The position numbers and the translations under genes were made by a program. Of a DNA stretch of 64,000 nucleotides, positions 26,602 to 35,279 are shown piece by piece. The number at the start of each line of letters is the position of its first letter. The first letter of the stretch is position 1. The notes below the pieces were generated by a model. The model did no database searches. It had not been told where the DNA came from and saw only the letters and a list, made by a program, of their open reading frames with translations. Source of the stretch: Rhizobium pisi (lineage in GTDB: Bacteria > Pseudomonadota > Alphaproteobacteria > Rhizobiales > Rhizobiaceae); the NCBI RefSeq assembly GCF_003938655.1, contig NZ_RJJT01000001.1, positions 372,001-436,000 of the forward strand. The letters are read 5' to 3'.

Positions 26602-29118
26602 CTATCCTTTCCCCTTCTTCTTTTCCAACGGCTTCGCCGCCGCGAAGAACTCGTTCCAGGGATCTCTCGGCAAGGCAGTGAGCCGTGTCGGCGTATTGTC
26701 CACTGTGAAATAGGCCGGTCCGATATCGGCACTGAGCTCGCTCCATTCCAGCGGCATCGAGACCGCGGCTCCCGGCCTTGCCCGTGTCGAATAGGGTGCG
26801 ACCGCCGTATTGCCGCGGCCATTGCGAAGATAATCAATGAAAATTCTGCCCCCTCGTTTGGCCTTCGTCGCCGTCGCAAGATAGCGGTCGGGATCATCGG
26901 CCGACATGCTGCCGGCAAGCCATTTAGCAAAGGCCTTCACCCCTACCCAGCTGGCCTTCGGGGTCAGCGGCGTCACCACATGCAACCCTTTGCCGCCCGT
27001 CGTCTTGACGAAGGCGGCGAGGCCTTCAGCTTCCAGCCGCTCCTTCAATTCGTAAGCGGCGGCGATCACATTCTCCCATTCCACGCCCTCGCCGGGGTCG
27101 AGATCCATGGTGATCATATCGGGCTTTTCCCAGTTGTCGGTCGTCGCCCCCCAGGGATGGATTTCCAGCACGGCCGATTGCACCAGCGCCACGACGCCGT
27201 CGTAATCGGTAATGCGCAGCAGCTTCTCTCCCTGCTTGTCCTTCGGGTCGATGATCTCCCCGATATGCGAGTTCATGCCCTTCCAGGCGTGTTTCTGGAA
27301 GAATCGCTGACGTCCGTTGATGCCGTCGGGCAGGCGCAGCAGTGCTAGAGGCCGGTTGACGACATAAGGCGCCATGAAGGGCCACACCTCGGCGTAGTAG
27401 TTCGCCAGCCCCTCTTTGGTCACTCCCTCATCAGGCCAGTAGATACGGTCTGGATGGGTGAGCGCCACCGCCGATGTCGGCAGGCTGCGCGCCGTCGTCT
27501 TTTCCGTCTCGCGCGTCACCTCCTTCGCGGGCTTGTCCTCGCGCAGGCCGCGAAAGGCGGCATGGCGCAGATTGCCGTCGGCCGACCAGGCGCTGAATTC
27601 CACCTCGGCGACCAATTGCGGTTTCACATAGATCAGCCCGCGCCGCTCCTCTGATGTCAGCTTGTCGTCGAACGATGTCTTGGTCTGCGTCAGCTGCATC
27701 AGTCTCTCGTAGAGCATCTGGGCCGTTGCCGCCGTGTAGCCGGTGCCGACGCGGCCGACAAGCCTGAGCTTGCCCTTTTCGTAATAACCCATCGCCAGCG
27801 AGCCGATCGCATTCTTCATCGATGTCGACGGAACATAGCCGCCGATGACGAATTCCTGCCGATGCGAGCATTTCGATTTGATCCAATCGCCATTTCGCCC
27901 GGAGGTGTATTGGCTGTCGCGCTGCTTGGAAATCACGCCTTCGAGGCTGAGGCGGCAGGCATGGTCGAGCACCAATCCACCGCTTTCGTTGAAATGCACG
28001 CTATAGCGCAGCTTATCGTTACCGCGGGGCAGCAGCGTCTCAAGCAGATGCTTGCGGTCGATGAGCGTCACGTTCAGGAGACTGTGCCCGTCGAGGTAAA
28101 GCAGATCGAAGGCGTAAAAGACGAAACGATCGTCGCGGCCCTCGCTCAGATCGTGCTGCAGCGCCGAGAAGTCCGAGGCGCCGGTATCGCGCTCGACGAC
28201 GATTTCGCCGTCGATTACCGCCGATCGCACCGGTAGGGCTGCAAAGGCATCGAGCACCTCCTTGCCGAATTTCGCCGTCCAGTCGAGCCCGCTGCGGGTC
28301 AGCATCGTGATTGCGCCGTCCTCCACCCTGACCTGCAGGCGATAGCCGTCGAACTTGATCTCATGGATCCAGTGATCGCCGGCCGGCGGCTTTGGCTTCA
28401 GCTTGGCGAGGGCCGGCTCGATGAAATCGGGCATCGCGGCCTTGCGCGCACCTTTTGGCCAGTCACGTTCCCGGGGGGCTTGGATTTTCGTTTTTCGCGC
28501 CGGCTTGTCAGCGGAAGCCGCCTTGCCGTCCTTCGAGTTGGAATTCCAGGTCGCATCGGGGTGTTTCGCCACCTCTTTGAGCTGTCTGCCTGTTTTGGCC
28601 GATTCCGGCCGCTCCTTGAGGATGTCGCCATGATGACGGGCCTCGGCGTCATCTCCCTTGATCAGCAGCCAGTTCTCTCGTTTTTCGCCGGGCCGGCCGT
28701 GCATGCGCACCAGATGCCAGCGGCCTTTCAGCTTCTCGCCATCGAGTTCGAATTCCATATGGCCTTTTTTATAGGCCTTGCGGGCATCGCCATGCGGCGT
28801 CCAGGTGCCGCGATCCCAGACGATGACAGTGCCGCCGCCATATTGTCCCTTGGGGATGATGCCCTCGAAATCCCCGTAGGAAAGCGGGTGATCCTCGACG
28901 TGCACGGCGAGCCGCTTGTCCTCCGGGTTGAGGCTCGGACCTTTCGTCACCGCCCAGCTCTTCAGCACGCCGTCCATCTCCAGCCGGAAATCGTAGTGCA
29001 GCCGGGTCGCATCATGCTTCTGGATGACAAAGCTGTTGCCGCTGCTGGTGCCTTTTCGTCCGCGCGGCTCGGGGGTCAGCTTGAAATTGCGCATCGCCTG
29101 ATAGGTTTCGAGGGCCAT
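26602..29118 (-). CDS. ligD: Multidomain ATP-dependent DNA ligase LigD (PE-LIG-POL)
   Basis: An 838-residue end-joining enzyme. Order: 3'-phosphoesterase domain (about 20-175; KHDATRLHYDFRLE, GGGTVIVWDRGTW), ATP-dependent ligase domain (about 230-530; nucleophile Lys255 in EIKFDGYR, then DGEIVV), and primase/polymerase domain (about 545-830; ITMDLDPGEG carrying the metal-binding Asp pair). With Ku it performs non-homologous end joining. It starts one base after the stop codon of the second ku gene, so the two are cotranscribed. The domain order matches the rhizobial type; Mycobacterium has POL first. Confidence 0.95.
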   Translation of the reverse strand: MALETYQAMRNFKLTPEPRGRKGTSSGNSFVIQKHDATRLHYDFRLEMDGVLKSWAVTKGPSLNPEDKRLAVHVEDHPLSYGDFEGIIPKGQYGGGTVIVWDRGTWTPHGDARKAYKKGHMEFELDGEKLKGRWHLVRMHGRPGEKRENWLLIKGDDAEARHHGDILKERPESAKTGRQLKEVAKHPDATWNSNSKDGKAASADKPARKTKIQAPRERDWPKGARKAAMPDFIEPALAKLKPKPPAGDHWIHEIKFDGYRLQVRVEDGAITMLTRSGLDWTAKFGKEVLDAFAALPVRSAVIDGEIVVERDTGASDFSALQHDLSEGRDDRFVFYAFDLLYLDGHSLLNVTLIDRKHLLETLLPRGNDKLRYSVHFNESGGLVLDHACRLSLEGVISKQRDSQYTSGRNGDWIKSKCSHRQEFVIGGYVPSTSMKNAIGSLAMGYYEKGKLRLVGRVGTGYTAATAQMLYERLMQLTQTKTSFDDKLTSEERRGLIYVKPQLVAEVEFSAWSADGNLRHAAFRGLREDKPAKEVTRETEKTTARSLPTSAVALTHPDRIYWPDEGVTKEGLANYYAEVWPFMAPYVVNRPLALLRLPDGINGRQRFFQKHAWKGMNSHIGEIIDPKDKQGEKLLRITDYDGVVALVQSAVLEIHPWGATTDNWEKPDMITMDLDPGEGVEWENVIAAAYELKERLEAEGLAAFVKTTGGKGLHVVTPLTPKASWVGVKAFAKWLAGSMSADDPDRYLATATKAKRGGRIFIDYLRNGRGNTAVAPYSTRARPGAAVSMPLEWSELSADIGPAYFTVDNTPTRLTALPRDPWNEFFAAAKPLEKKKGKG

Positions 29119-29119
29119 T

Positions 29120-29956
29120 TCAGCTTGCCTTCATCCCGCGGCTGTCGCTGCGCGCCGGCGTCTTCTTCGCAGGCGGCTTGCCGCCCATCTTCGCGCTCTG
29201 GCGCAGCGCCTCCATCAGGTCGACGACCTTGCGTTCCTGGAGCGGTTTCTTCTTCGGCAGTGCGCGGCCTTCGATCTTTGCCTTCACCAGCTCGACCAGG
29301 GCGGCCTCGTAGCGATCTTTGTATTCGCTGGGTTCGAAGCTGCCGTGCTTGGTCCCGATGATATGGCCTGCGAGTTCGAGCATCTCCTTGTCAAACTTGA
29401 TGTCGGGAATATCCTTGAACACCGTATCGGCCGAGCGCACCTCGTAGTCGAAATTCAGCATCGTCGCGACGATGCAGTCGTCATGGGGGCGGATCAGCAG
29501 CGGCCGGTTACGTCGAAAAAGCACGGCTTCGGCAAGTGCTGCGACCTTGCCGTCGCGCATGCCCCTGGCGATCAGCGACAGCGCCTCCTCGTCATGCGCG
29601 TCGACGGGCGAGAGATAGTAAGGCCGATCGAAATAGAGCTTGTCGATGTCGTCGTAGGCGATGAAAGCCTTGATATTCAGCAGCTTGTCGCTTTCCGGCA
29701 TGATTTCGGCGATCTCGTCGCCCTCGATGACGATGTACTCGCCATTCTCCAGCTGGTAGCCCTTGACCTGGTCGTCCCGCTCGACCGGTTTGCCGGTTTC
29801 GCTATCTACGAATTGCCGCTCCACCCGATGGCCGGTTCTGCGGTTGATAATGTTGAAGGAGAGGCGGTCAGAAGAGGAAACGGCGGTATAGAGCCCGACG
29901 GCGCAGGCAAGGTCGCCCACCCTCAGATGACCTTTCCAGCTTGCCCGAGCGGCCAT
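29120..29956 (-). CDS. ku: Ku-family DNA end-binding protein (paralogue 2)
   Basis: A 278-residue bacterial Ku with the N-terminal RASWKGHLRVGDLACAVGLYTAVS, FNIINRRTGHRVERQFVDSETGKPV, and the Lys-rich C-terminal tail KKTPARSDSRGMK. It lies directly upstream of ligD in the same unit, so this pair is probably the main end-joining system. It is clearly divergent from paralogue 1, which is only about 2.5 kb away, so the two are not a recent tandem duplication. Ku homodimers are the norm; heterodimers between the paralogues are possible. Confidence 0.93.
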   Translation of the reverse strand: MAARASWKGHLRVGDLACAVGLYTAVSSSDRLSFNIINRRTGHRVERQFVDSETGKPVERDDQVKGYQLENGEYIVIEGDEIAEIMPESDKLLNIKAFIAYDDIDKLYFDRPYYLSPVDAHDEEALSLIARGMRDGKVAALAEAVLFRRNRPLLIRPHDDCIVATMLNFDYEVRSADTVFKDIPDIKFDKEMLELAGHIIGTKHGSFEPSEYKDRYEAALVELVKAKIEGRALPKKKPLQERKVVDLMEALRQSAKMGGKPPAKKTPARSDSRGMKAS

Positions 29957-29974
29957 TCCATCCTCCGTCGCAGA

Positions 29975-30205
29975 TCACAGCCGACTGTTGCTCTTGTCGG
30001 TTTCAAGCTCCTGGAATGCCCAGCCGCCGTCGGGCGCAGGATAGGCAAGCAACGCATCGCCGTCGCCGATCTTCTGGCGCGAGGCAGCGTCCTTGGCGTG
30101 GACGATCGCTTCATCCGCCGTCGGATAGGTTTCCGAAAGCGTGTTGCCAAGCTTATAGGCCCAGCCATTGTCATGGGGCACAACCTGATACGTGATATCG
30201 GCCAT
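29975..30205 (-). CDS. DUF2188 small protein
   Basis: A 76-residue protein of the DUF2188 type: YQVVPHDNGWAYKLGNTLSETYPTADEAI is the usual family pattern of a short alpha/beta domain with conserved W and A residues. Its function is not known. AGGAG precedes the start. It lies 18 bases upstream of the ku paralogue 2 gene and is probably cotranscribed with ku and ligD from the putative stress promoter further upstream, suggesting a role in stress or desiccation response. Confidence 0.72.
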   Translation of the reverse strand: MADITYQVVPHDNGWAYKLGNTLSETYPTADEAIVHAKDAASRQKIGDGDALLAYPAPDGGWAFQELETDKSNSRL

Positions 30206-30220
30206 TTCGGATCTCCTCTT

Positions 30221-30481
30221 TCAGTTCCGATTTGGTTTGCGCCTGGCATCGAGCGCGATGATCTTTTCCAGGGAGGCGATGTCCTCGCTGGTGACGACAG
30301 GAACAGGATCGGCTGCGATCGCCTCCAGCACTTCCTGAGAGATGGCGCCGTTGCGGATTGCCCATTCCAGTGTCTCGCGCGTTTCCCGCTCGGCTTTCAG
30401 TTGCGCATAGAGCGCGACGATCAGCCGATCGCGGGCATCCATCCGCCGGCCCCGGCGATCCATGCTGCGGACATCAGGCAT
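30221..30481 (-). CDS. Small hypothetical protein at the head of the ku-ligD unit
   Basis: An 86-residue protein of unknown function, rich in charged residues and predicted largely helical (RDRLIVALYAQLKAERETRETLEWAIRNG). No membrane span or signal. It is the first gene of the likely unit orf-DUF2188-ku-ligD, starting about 35-40 bases downstream of the predicted transcription start. AAAGGTG upstream of ATG 30481 is a plausible ribosome-binding site; internal ATGs at codons 7 and 14 are alternative starts. Confidence 0.6.
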   Translation of the reverse strand: MPDVRSMDRRGRRMDARDRLIVALYAQLKAERETRETLEWAIRNGAISQEVLEAIAADPVPVVTSEDIASLEKIIALDARRKPNRN

Positions 30482-30521
30482 CCCAATACACCTTTGTCAC
30501 TGATTTCGTTCAGGTGTAATC

Positions 30522-30546
30522 AACTGATGACGGATGGAAAGGTTCC
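30522..30546 (-). promoter_or_regulatory. Putative EcfG/RpoE2 promoter of the orf-DUF2188-ku-ligD unit
   Basis: Read on the minus strand: GGAAC (30546-30542), a 17-base spacer, then GTT (30524-30522). The base before GTT is A rather than the preferred C. The spacing is identical to that upstream of the first ku gene. Transcription would begin near 30514, 30-odd bases before the first gene. Confidence 0.6.
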
Positions 30547-30626
30547 GAATCCGATAGGCGCTCGCGCCTGTTGCGGCTATGGACGAAAATCACCATCTGC
30601 AGGGATATTCGTCAGAGGATTTCATC

Positions 30627-31055
30627 ATGGCCGATCTCAAGGCTCGCCCCCGTCCGACCGGCGCCACCGCGGTTCTCGGCCGCACCGGCTTTCCGCATGT
30701 CACCTCCACCACGAAGGGCGAACTCGACATCGTCACCGCACCGTCGCATCCGGGTTTCAGCCCGCTCGATCTGCTCTATGCCTCGCTCTCGGCCTGCCTC
30801 GTGCTCAGCGCCCGCATTGCCGCCAGCCAGATGGGCATTCTCGACAGGATCAGCGAGATCACCGCCGACGTCACCGGCGAGAAGGCGACGGAGGGGCTTT
30901 CGCGTGTTGGGAAGTTCAATATCGCCTTCTCGATCAAGGGCGATATCGACGAGGAAACCCGCCGGAAAATCGTCCACGCCGCCGAAGACGAGATCTGCAC
31001 CGTCAGCAACACCATCCGCGGCAATCCCGATTTCTCGACGACAATATCGGGATAG
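30627..31055 (+). CDS. OsmC/Ohr-family peroxiredoxin-like protein
   Basis: A 142-residue OsmC-fold protein: the SPLDLLYASLSACLVLSARIAASQ helix contains the first conserved Cys, and the second Cys is in DEICTVSNTIRGN. OsmC-family proteins reduce organic hydroperoxides through these two cysteines. AGAGGA lies before ATG 30627. It is divergent from the ku-ligD unit, so the interval 30482-30626 serves both. The role in oxidative stress is inferred from the family. Confidence 0.8.
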   Translation: MADLKARPRPTGATAVLGRTGFPHVTSTTKGELDIVTAPSHPGFSPLDLLYASLSACLVLSARIAASQMGILDRISEITADVTGEKATEGLSRVGKFNIAFSIKGDIDEETRRKIVHAAEDEICTVSNTIRGNPDFSTTISG

Positions 31056-31155
31056 CGTTGAGATATCCATAATAATTATAGACAATTGGGGGCGGAGGAT
31101 TGCGCGGGCAATGCCCGGCTTCTATGCTCGGAGCATCGAAAGCAATGATCCGGCC

Positions 31156-32595
31156 ATGATGCAATCCAAGTCTATCTCGAATTCCAAGCGGCCCGTCGTC
31201 GCCATCATCGGCGGCGGCGTTTCCGGCGCGGGCGTTGCCTATCATCTTGCCAGTGCGAATTGCCGCGAGCACCCTGTCATCATGGTCTTCGAACCTCGCG
31301 CCGAACTCGGCCGCGGCCTTGCATATGACACGGCAGATCCAGCCCATCGCATCAACGTTCCTGCCGCCAAGATGAGCCTGCAGCCGGACGATGTGGGCGA
31401 ATTCCAGGCCTGGATCGAGGCGCGCGACGCCGTCGCCGACGATCCTGAGGCAAATCGGTCCGACGGCATGCTCTTCCCCCGGCGCCGGCTTTTCGGCGAT
31501 TATGTTGCCTCCCTGCTGAAACCGCTGCTGGAAGATGGCACCGTGCGTCATTGCCGCGCCACGGTAACCGGTGTCGAGCGCCATGCCGGCCGCTGGTCGA
31601 TCCTGGATGATAAAGGCGGCGTGACCGAAGCCGATATCGTTGCGATCGCCACCAGCCATCCGCCGCCGGCAGCGCCCGGCCGGCTTGCAGCAAGCCTTGC
31701 AGCCCATCCGCGGTTCGTTGCCGATACCACGAAACCGGGCGCGCTCAACGTCATCCGTCCGCATGACCGGGTATTGGTCATCGGCAACGGCCTGACGGCT
31801 GCCGATGTCATCGCCTCGCTGGCGCAACGCGGGCATGTCGGGCCTATGACCGCCATTTCGCGCCGGGGCTTGCGTTCGCGTGGGCATGCGCCGGTGCCGC
31901 AGCCGCTATTCGGCGATTTCGGTTTAGATGCGGCGCATTCCGCCGGTTTTCTACTGGCAAGGGTCCGCACCGCCATAGAGGCGGCGAAAGCGCAAGGGAT
32001 CAGCTGGCACGGCGTGATCGACCAGGTGCGGGCACAGGGACATGATCTCTGGCAGGCGCTGCCGGTTGCCGAACGACGTCGTCTCGTGCGCCATCTCAGA
32101 CCCTACTGGGACGTGCACCGCTTCCGGATCGCGCCGCAGGTCGAGGCCGTTCTCGACGAGGCGATTGCTACGGGCCGCCTCAATATCCTTGCGGGCTCGG
32201 TCGCCGATGCGCGCATCGACGGCGAGCGCATCCTTTGCACTCTGCAGCCGCGTCATCAACGCGAACCGCTGGAGGAACGCTATGACGCTGTCGTCGTCAC
32301 CACCGGCCCGGCGCATGGCGGCATTCTCGAAACCCAGCCCTGGCTCGCAGCCCTTGCGGCAAACGGCCACCTGATGCTCGATCCGACCGGCCTCGGCCTT
32401 GCCTGCACCGAGCGTTCGGAGGCGATCGGTTCATCCGGAACGGCAGACCCTTCACTGCTGATCTCCGGTCCGCTGGCGCGCGGCACTTTCGGTGAACTGA
32501 TGGGGCTGCCGCAGGTGACCGAGCATGCCTTCTTCGTCGCGACCGAAATCGCCGGGAAGCTGCATGCACCCGCGACAATTACGCATCCGGCCTGA
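31156..32595 (+). CDS. FAD/NAD(P)-binding protein (YdhS-like)
   Basis: A 479-residue flavoprotein with an N-terminal dinucleotide-binding fold (VVAIIGGGVSGAGVAYHLA), the family motif PRAELGRGLAYDTADPAHRINVPAAKMSL, and a second nucleotide-binding site (RVLVIGNGLTAADVIASLAQRGH near 215). Members are poorly characterised FAD-dependent proteins, some with hydroxyacyl-tRNA or NRPS-linked functions; no substrate can be named. The start is uncertain: ATG 31156 or 31159 gives the tidiest N terminus, ATG 31111 is possible. The frame is open much further upstream through the OsmC gene but that part is not credible. Confidence 0.72.
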   Translation: MMQSKSISNSKRPVVAIIGGGVSGAGVAYHLASANCREHPVIMVFEPRAELGRGLAYDTADPAHRINVPAAKMSLQPDDVGEFQAWIEARDAVADDPEANRSDGMLFPRRRLFGDYVASLLKPLLEDGTVRHCRATVTGVERHAGRWSILDDKGGVTEADIVAIATSHPPPAAPGRLAASLAAHPRFVADTTKPGALNVIRPHDRVLVIGNGLTAADVIASLAQRGHVGPMTAISRRGLRSRGHAPVPQPLFGDFGLDAAHSAGFLLARVRTAIEAAKAQGISWHGVIDQVRAQGHDLWQALPVAERRRLVRHLRPYWDVHRFRIAPQVEAVLDEAIATGRLNILAGSVADARIDGERILCTLQPRHQREPLEERYDAVVVTTGPAHGGILETQPWLAALAANGHLMLDPTGLGLACTERSEAIGSSGTADPSLLISGPLARGTFGELMGLPQVTEHAFFVATEIAGKLHAPATITHPA

Positions 32596-32704
32596 TTTTC
32601 CATCCGAATGTCGTTCTCCGGCTGTCGGGGGCGACCGACTTCTGATAATCACCCGGCGGCATCCCACCGCCCGGGTTTTCAGCCGAGCAGAAAATATCAG
32701 GATC

Positions 32705-33610
32705 ATGTCGCAGGCTGCCTCTACCGTTTCCGAAGCTTCGCCTTCCAATCGTTTCCCGCTTGCGGTGCTCCTTCTCGGCGGCGCGGCGATCGGCGGTTCG
32801 CCGATTTTCGTCAGGCTCTCCGAGGTCGGCCCGATGGCCACCGCCTTCTGGCGCGTGGCGCTGGCATTGATCCCGATCTTCATCGTCTCGATGCTGAAGA
32901 AGGATGCGGGGCAAAAGCCGCAAAGCCTTTTCGACTACAGCATGCTGATCCTTCCGGGCGTCATGCTGTCGCTCGACCTTGCCGCCTGGCACCTTTCGAT
33001 CACCATGACCTCGGTCGCCAATGCGACGCTGCTTGCCAATCTTGCGCCTGTTTTCGTCACCGTGATCGCCTTCCTCTTTTTCAAGGCGCAGATCAGCCGT
33101 GTCTTCATGCTTGGACTTGCCCTGGCGCTCGTCGGCGTCGTCATCCTGAAGGGCGGGCCAGCCGCCTTGGCCGATGGCGACCTCCGCGGCGACGGCCTGG
33201 CGATGATCGCCGCCTTCTTCTATGCCTGCTACATCCTTGCGCTCGGCAGGCTGCGCAGCCGCTTCGATACGATGCGAATCATGCTGTGGAGCACGGCGTC
33301 CGCTGCTGTCTGCATCTTTCCGGTTGCCTTCTTCTTTGAGGGCCACATGCTGCCGATGACCGTCTACGGCTGGTCGATGGTCTTTGGCCTCGCCTTCATC
33401 AGCCATGCCGGCGGGCAGGTGGCGATCACCTATGCGCTCGCCTATCTGGCGCCGGCCTTTTCCTCGCTGACGCTGCTGCTGCAGCCGGTTGTCGCCGCGA
33501 TCTTGGCCTGGGCGCTGCTTAACGAAGCGATCGGCACGATGCAGGCGCTGGGTGGCGCCGTCGTACTTGCCGGCATCATGGTTGCCCGGACATCCCGCGT
33601 TCAGACATAG
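32705..33610 (+). CDS. EamA-family (DMT superfamily) transporter
   Basis: A 301-residue integral membrane protein with about ten hydrophobic helices in two EamA halves. Typical blocks are SPIFVRLSEVGPMATAFWRVALALIP in the first half and YLAPAFSSLTLLLQPVVAAILAWALLNEAIG in the second. Such proteins export or import small metabolites such as amino acids or purines; the substrate is unknown. It begins 109 bases after the flavoprotein gene, on the same strand. Confidence 0.82.
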   Translation: MSQAASTVSEASPSNRFPLAVLLLGGAAIGGSPIFVRLSEVGPMATAFWRVALALIPIFIVSMLKKDAGQKPQSLFDYSMLILPGVMLSLDLAAWHLSITMTSVANATLLANLAPVFVTVIAFLFFKAQISRVFMLGLALALVGVVILKGGPAALADGDLRGDGLAMIAAFFYACYILALGRLRSRFDTMRIMLWSTASAAVCIFPVAFFFEGHMLPMTVYGWSMVFGLAFISHAGGQVAITYALAYLAPAFSSLTLLLQPVVAAILAWALLNEAIGTMQALGGAVVLAGIMVARTSRVQT

Positions 33611-33641
33611 AGCAGAGATGCGCTTTGGGTGCTGCTGATCC

Positions 33642-35198
33642 TCAGCGATTTTCCTGCAGAAGCCATTTCTGGATGATCGGCACATCGGCATCGCCGAGAT
33701 CGTGGCCGCCGGGGATGACGTCGGAATCGACGGTGGCGCCCGAACTCTTCAGCCTCTCTTCCAACTCGCTCGCATATTTGCCGTAGGCATCCGTCTTGCC
33801 GCTGATGACGAGGAGGTCCGTGCCCTTCAGATCGGCATGCGGATAGTCGCTGAGAACGGGCATCGAGCGCAGCAGAACCGCCTTGTGTACGAGGTTCGGG
33901 TGCAGGTACAGCAGCGAGTTCAAGAGGTTGGCGCCGTTGGAATAGCCGACATAGACGACCTTCTGGGGATCGAGCCCGTAGGATTTGACGGCGCCCTCGA
34001 TGAAGGCTGCAAAAGCCCCCGCCTCGGTCTTGATGTCATTCTGGTCGAAGGAGAAGGGGGTAATGCGCTTGTACCAGCGGGGAAAACCCTCCTCCGTCGC
34101 CCGGCCGCGTACGCCAAGCAGCGTCGCCCGCGGCGCTACCCTGTTCAAGAGCGGCATCAGCGTCGTCTCATTGCCGCCGGAGCCGTGCAGCAGCACGAAG
34201 ACGCTGCCGTCGGGGTCCGGGGGCGTATAGAAGCGATGGACGAACGGCAGCTCGCGGTAATTGATTCGCGGCTGGCCGGGCATCGAAAACTGCGGCAGTA
34301 CCACTTTCAGGTCGTGAAGGTTGGTGATGGCGTCGGGCGGCGCGAAAAGCTTCTTCCCGAGCGCTGCCTGCTCCTCGTCCACGATCATGCCCGGCTTGTC
34401 GGTCGCAAGCTCTACAAGCGTGCCGCCGGGCTCTCGGGCGTAGAGCGAACGGAAATATTTGCGGTCATGCATGTTGGTCGGCAACGCCTCGGTCGTCTCC
34501 AGCGCCTTGCGCACGGAAAGCAGCGTCTCCTCGTCGGCGGCGCGGAAGGCGACATGATCGATCGTGCCGGTGCCCGGCGCGCCGGACCAGAAGCCGCGCG
34601 CGTCGCGCACGTCGATGATGTCGCCGGATTGCGAAACCAGTCTGTCGATCGTCCCACGGCTCGCCTGGAAGCGATAACCGAAATGGTTCTCGAGGAAACT
34701 GCGGCTTTCGGCGGGCTTCTCCGTCAGCATGGTTGCGCCGCGCACACGCTGGACGGCATGCTCGATAGGGATCGAGGCACCGTCCCAGGCCGCCGGCGAT
34801 GTGAGATCCTTGGCGCCCGCGAGCTTGAGGATGATGTTGTCGGGGTCCTTCAGCCGGAGGACGGGCTCGCCGAATTCGTCGGCCGGTCCCTCGGAACGCA
34901 GGCCGAAGCTCATGGCGCGCGTCAGCCAATAGCCGATGCTTGCGGGGTTGATTGACAGCGATATTTCGCTGATCTGGCCGTAGCCGGGCCGGCCGGGCGA
35001 ACCATCTTCCCAGACGAGGAAGGTGAGAAGCGAACCCGGCGTCCCCGCTGCATCGCCGTAGAAGAGGTGAAGCTGCGTCGCATCCTCGTAACCGGCCGTC
35101 TGCTTGACGAGCCGCATGCCGAGAAAGCCCGCATAAAAGTCCGCGTTCGCCTGAACTTTGCGGGTGACGGCGGTGATGTGGTGTATGCCGGATACCAT
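33642..35198 (-). CDS. Fusion of VOC ring-cleaving dioxygenase (MhqO-like) and alpha/beta hydrolase (MhqD-like)
   Basis: A 518-residue two-domain protein. Residues 1 to about 300 are a two-module VOC/glyoxalase domain of the MhqO type: GIHHITAVTRKVQANADFY at the start, TIDHVAFRA in the second module, and a C-terminal REPGGTLVELATDKPGM holding the third metal ligand. Residues about 320-518 are a carboxylesterase/phospholipase-like hydrolase with LLHGSGGNE, nucleophile GYSNGAN and catalytic His in GGHDLGD. In Bacillus, mhqO and mhqD are separate quinone-resistance genes. ATG 35198 is chosen; upstream frame is hydrophobic but lacks conservation to VOC starts. Confidence 0.83.
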   Translation of the reverse strand: MVSGIHHITAVTRKVQANADFYAGFLGMRLVKQTAGYEDATQLHLFYGDAAGTPGSLLTFLVWEDGSPGRPGYGQISEISLSINPASIGYWLTRAMSFGLRSEGPADEFGEPVLRLKDPDNIILKLAGAKDLTSPAAWDGASIPIEHAVQRVRGATMLTEKPAESRSFLENHFGYRFQASRGTIDRLVSQSGDIIDVRDARGFWSGAPGTGTIDHVAFRAADEETLLSVRKALETTEALPTNMHDRKYFRSLYAREPGGTLVELATDKPGMIVDEEQAALGKKLFAPPDAITNLHDLKVVLPQFSMPGQPRINYRELPFVHRFYTPPDPDGSVFVLLHGSGGNETTLMPLLNRVAPRATLLGVRGRATEEGFPRWYKRITPFSFDQNDIKTEAGAFAAFIEGAVKSYGLDPQKVVYVGYSNGANLLNSLLYLHPNLVHKAVLLRSMPVLSDYPHADLKGTDLLVISGKTDAYGKYASELEERLKSSGATVDSDVIPGGHDLGDADVPIIQKWLLQENR

Positions 35199-35279
35199 CG
35201 TAAGCAGTCCTGATTGAAGCGGCGTCAGGAGCGCGAGTATGAGAGCTGCGACAGTCATACCGTTGCCAATGACCATCGC

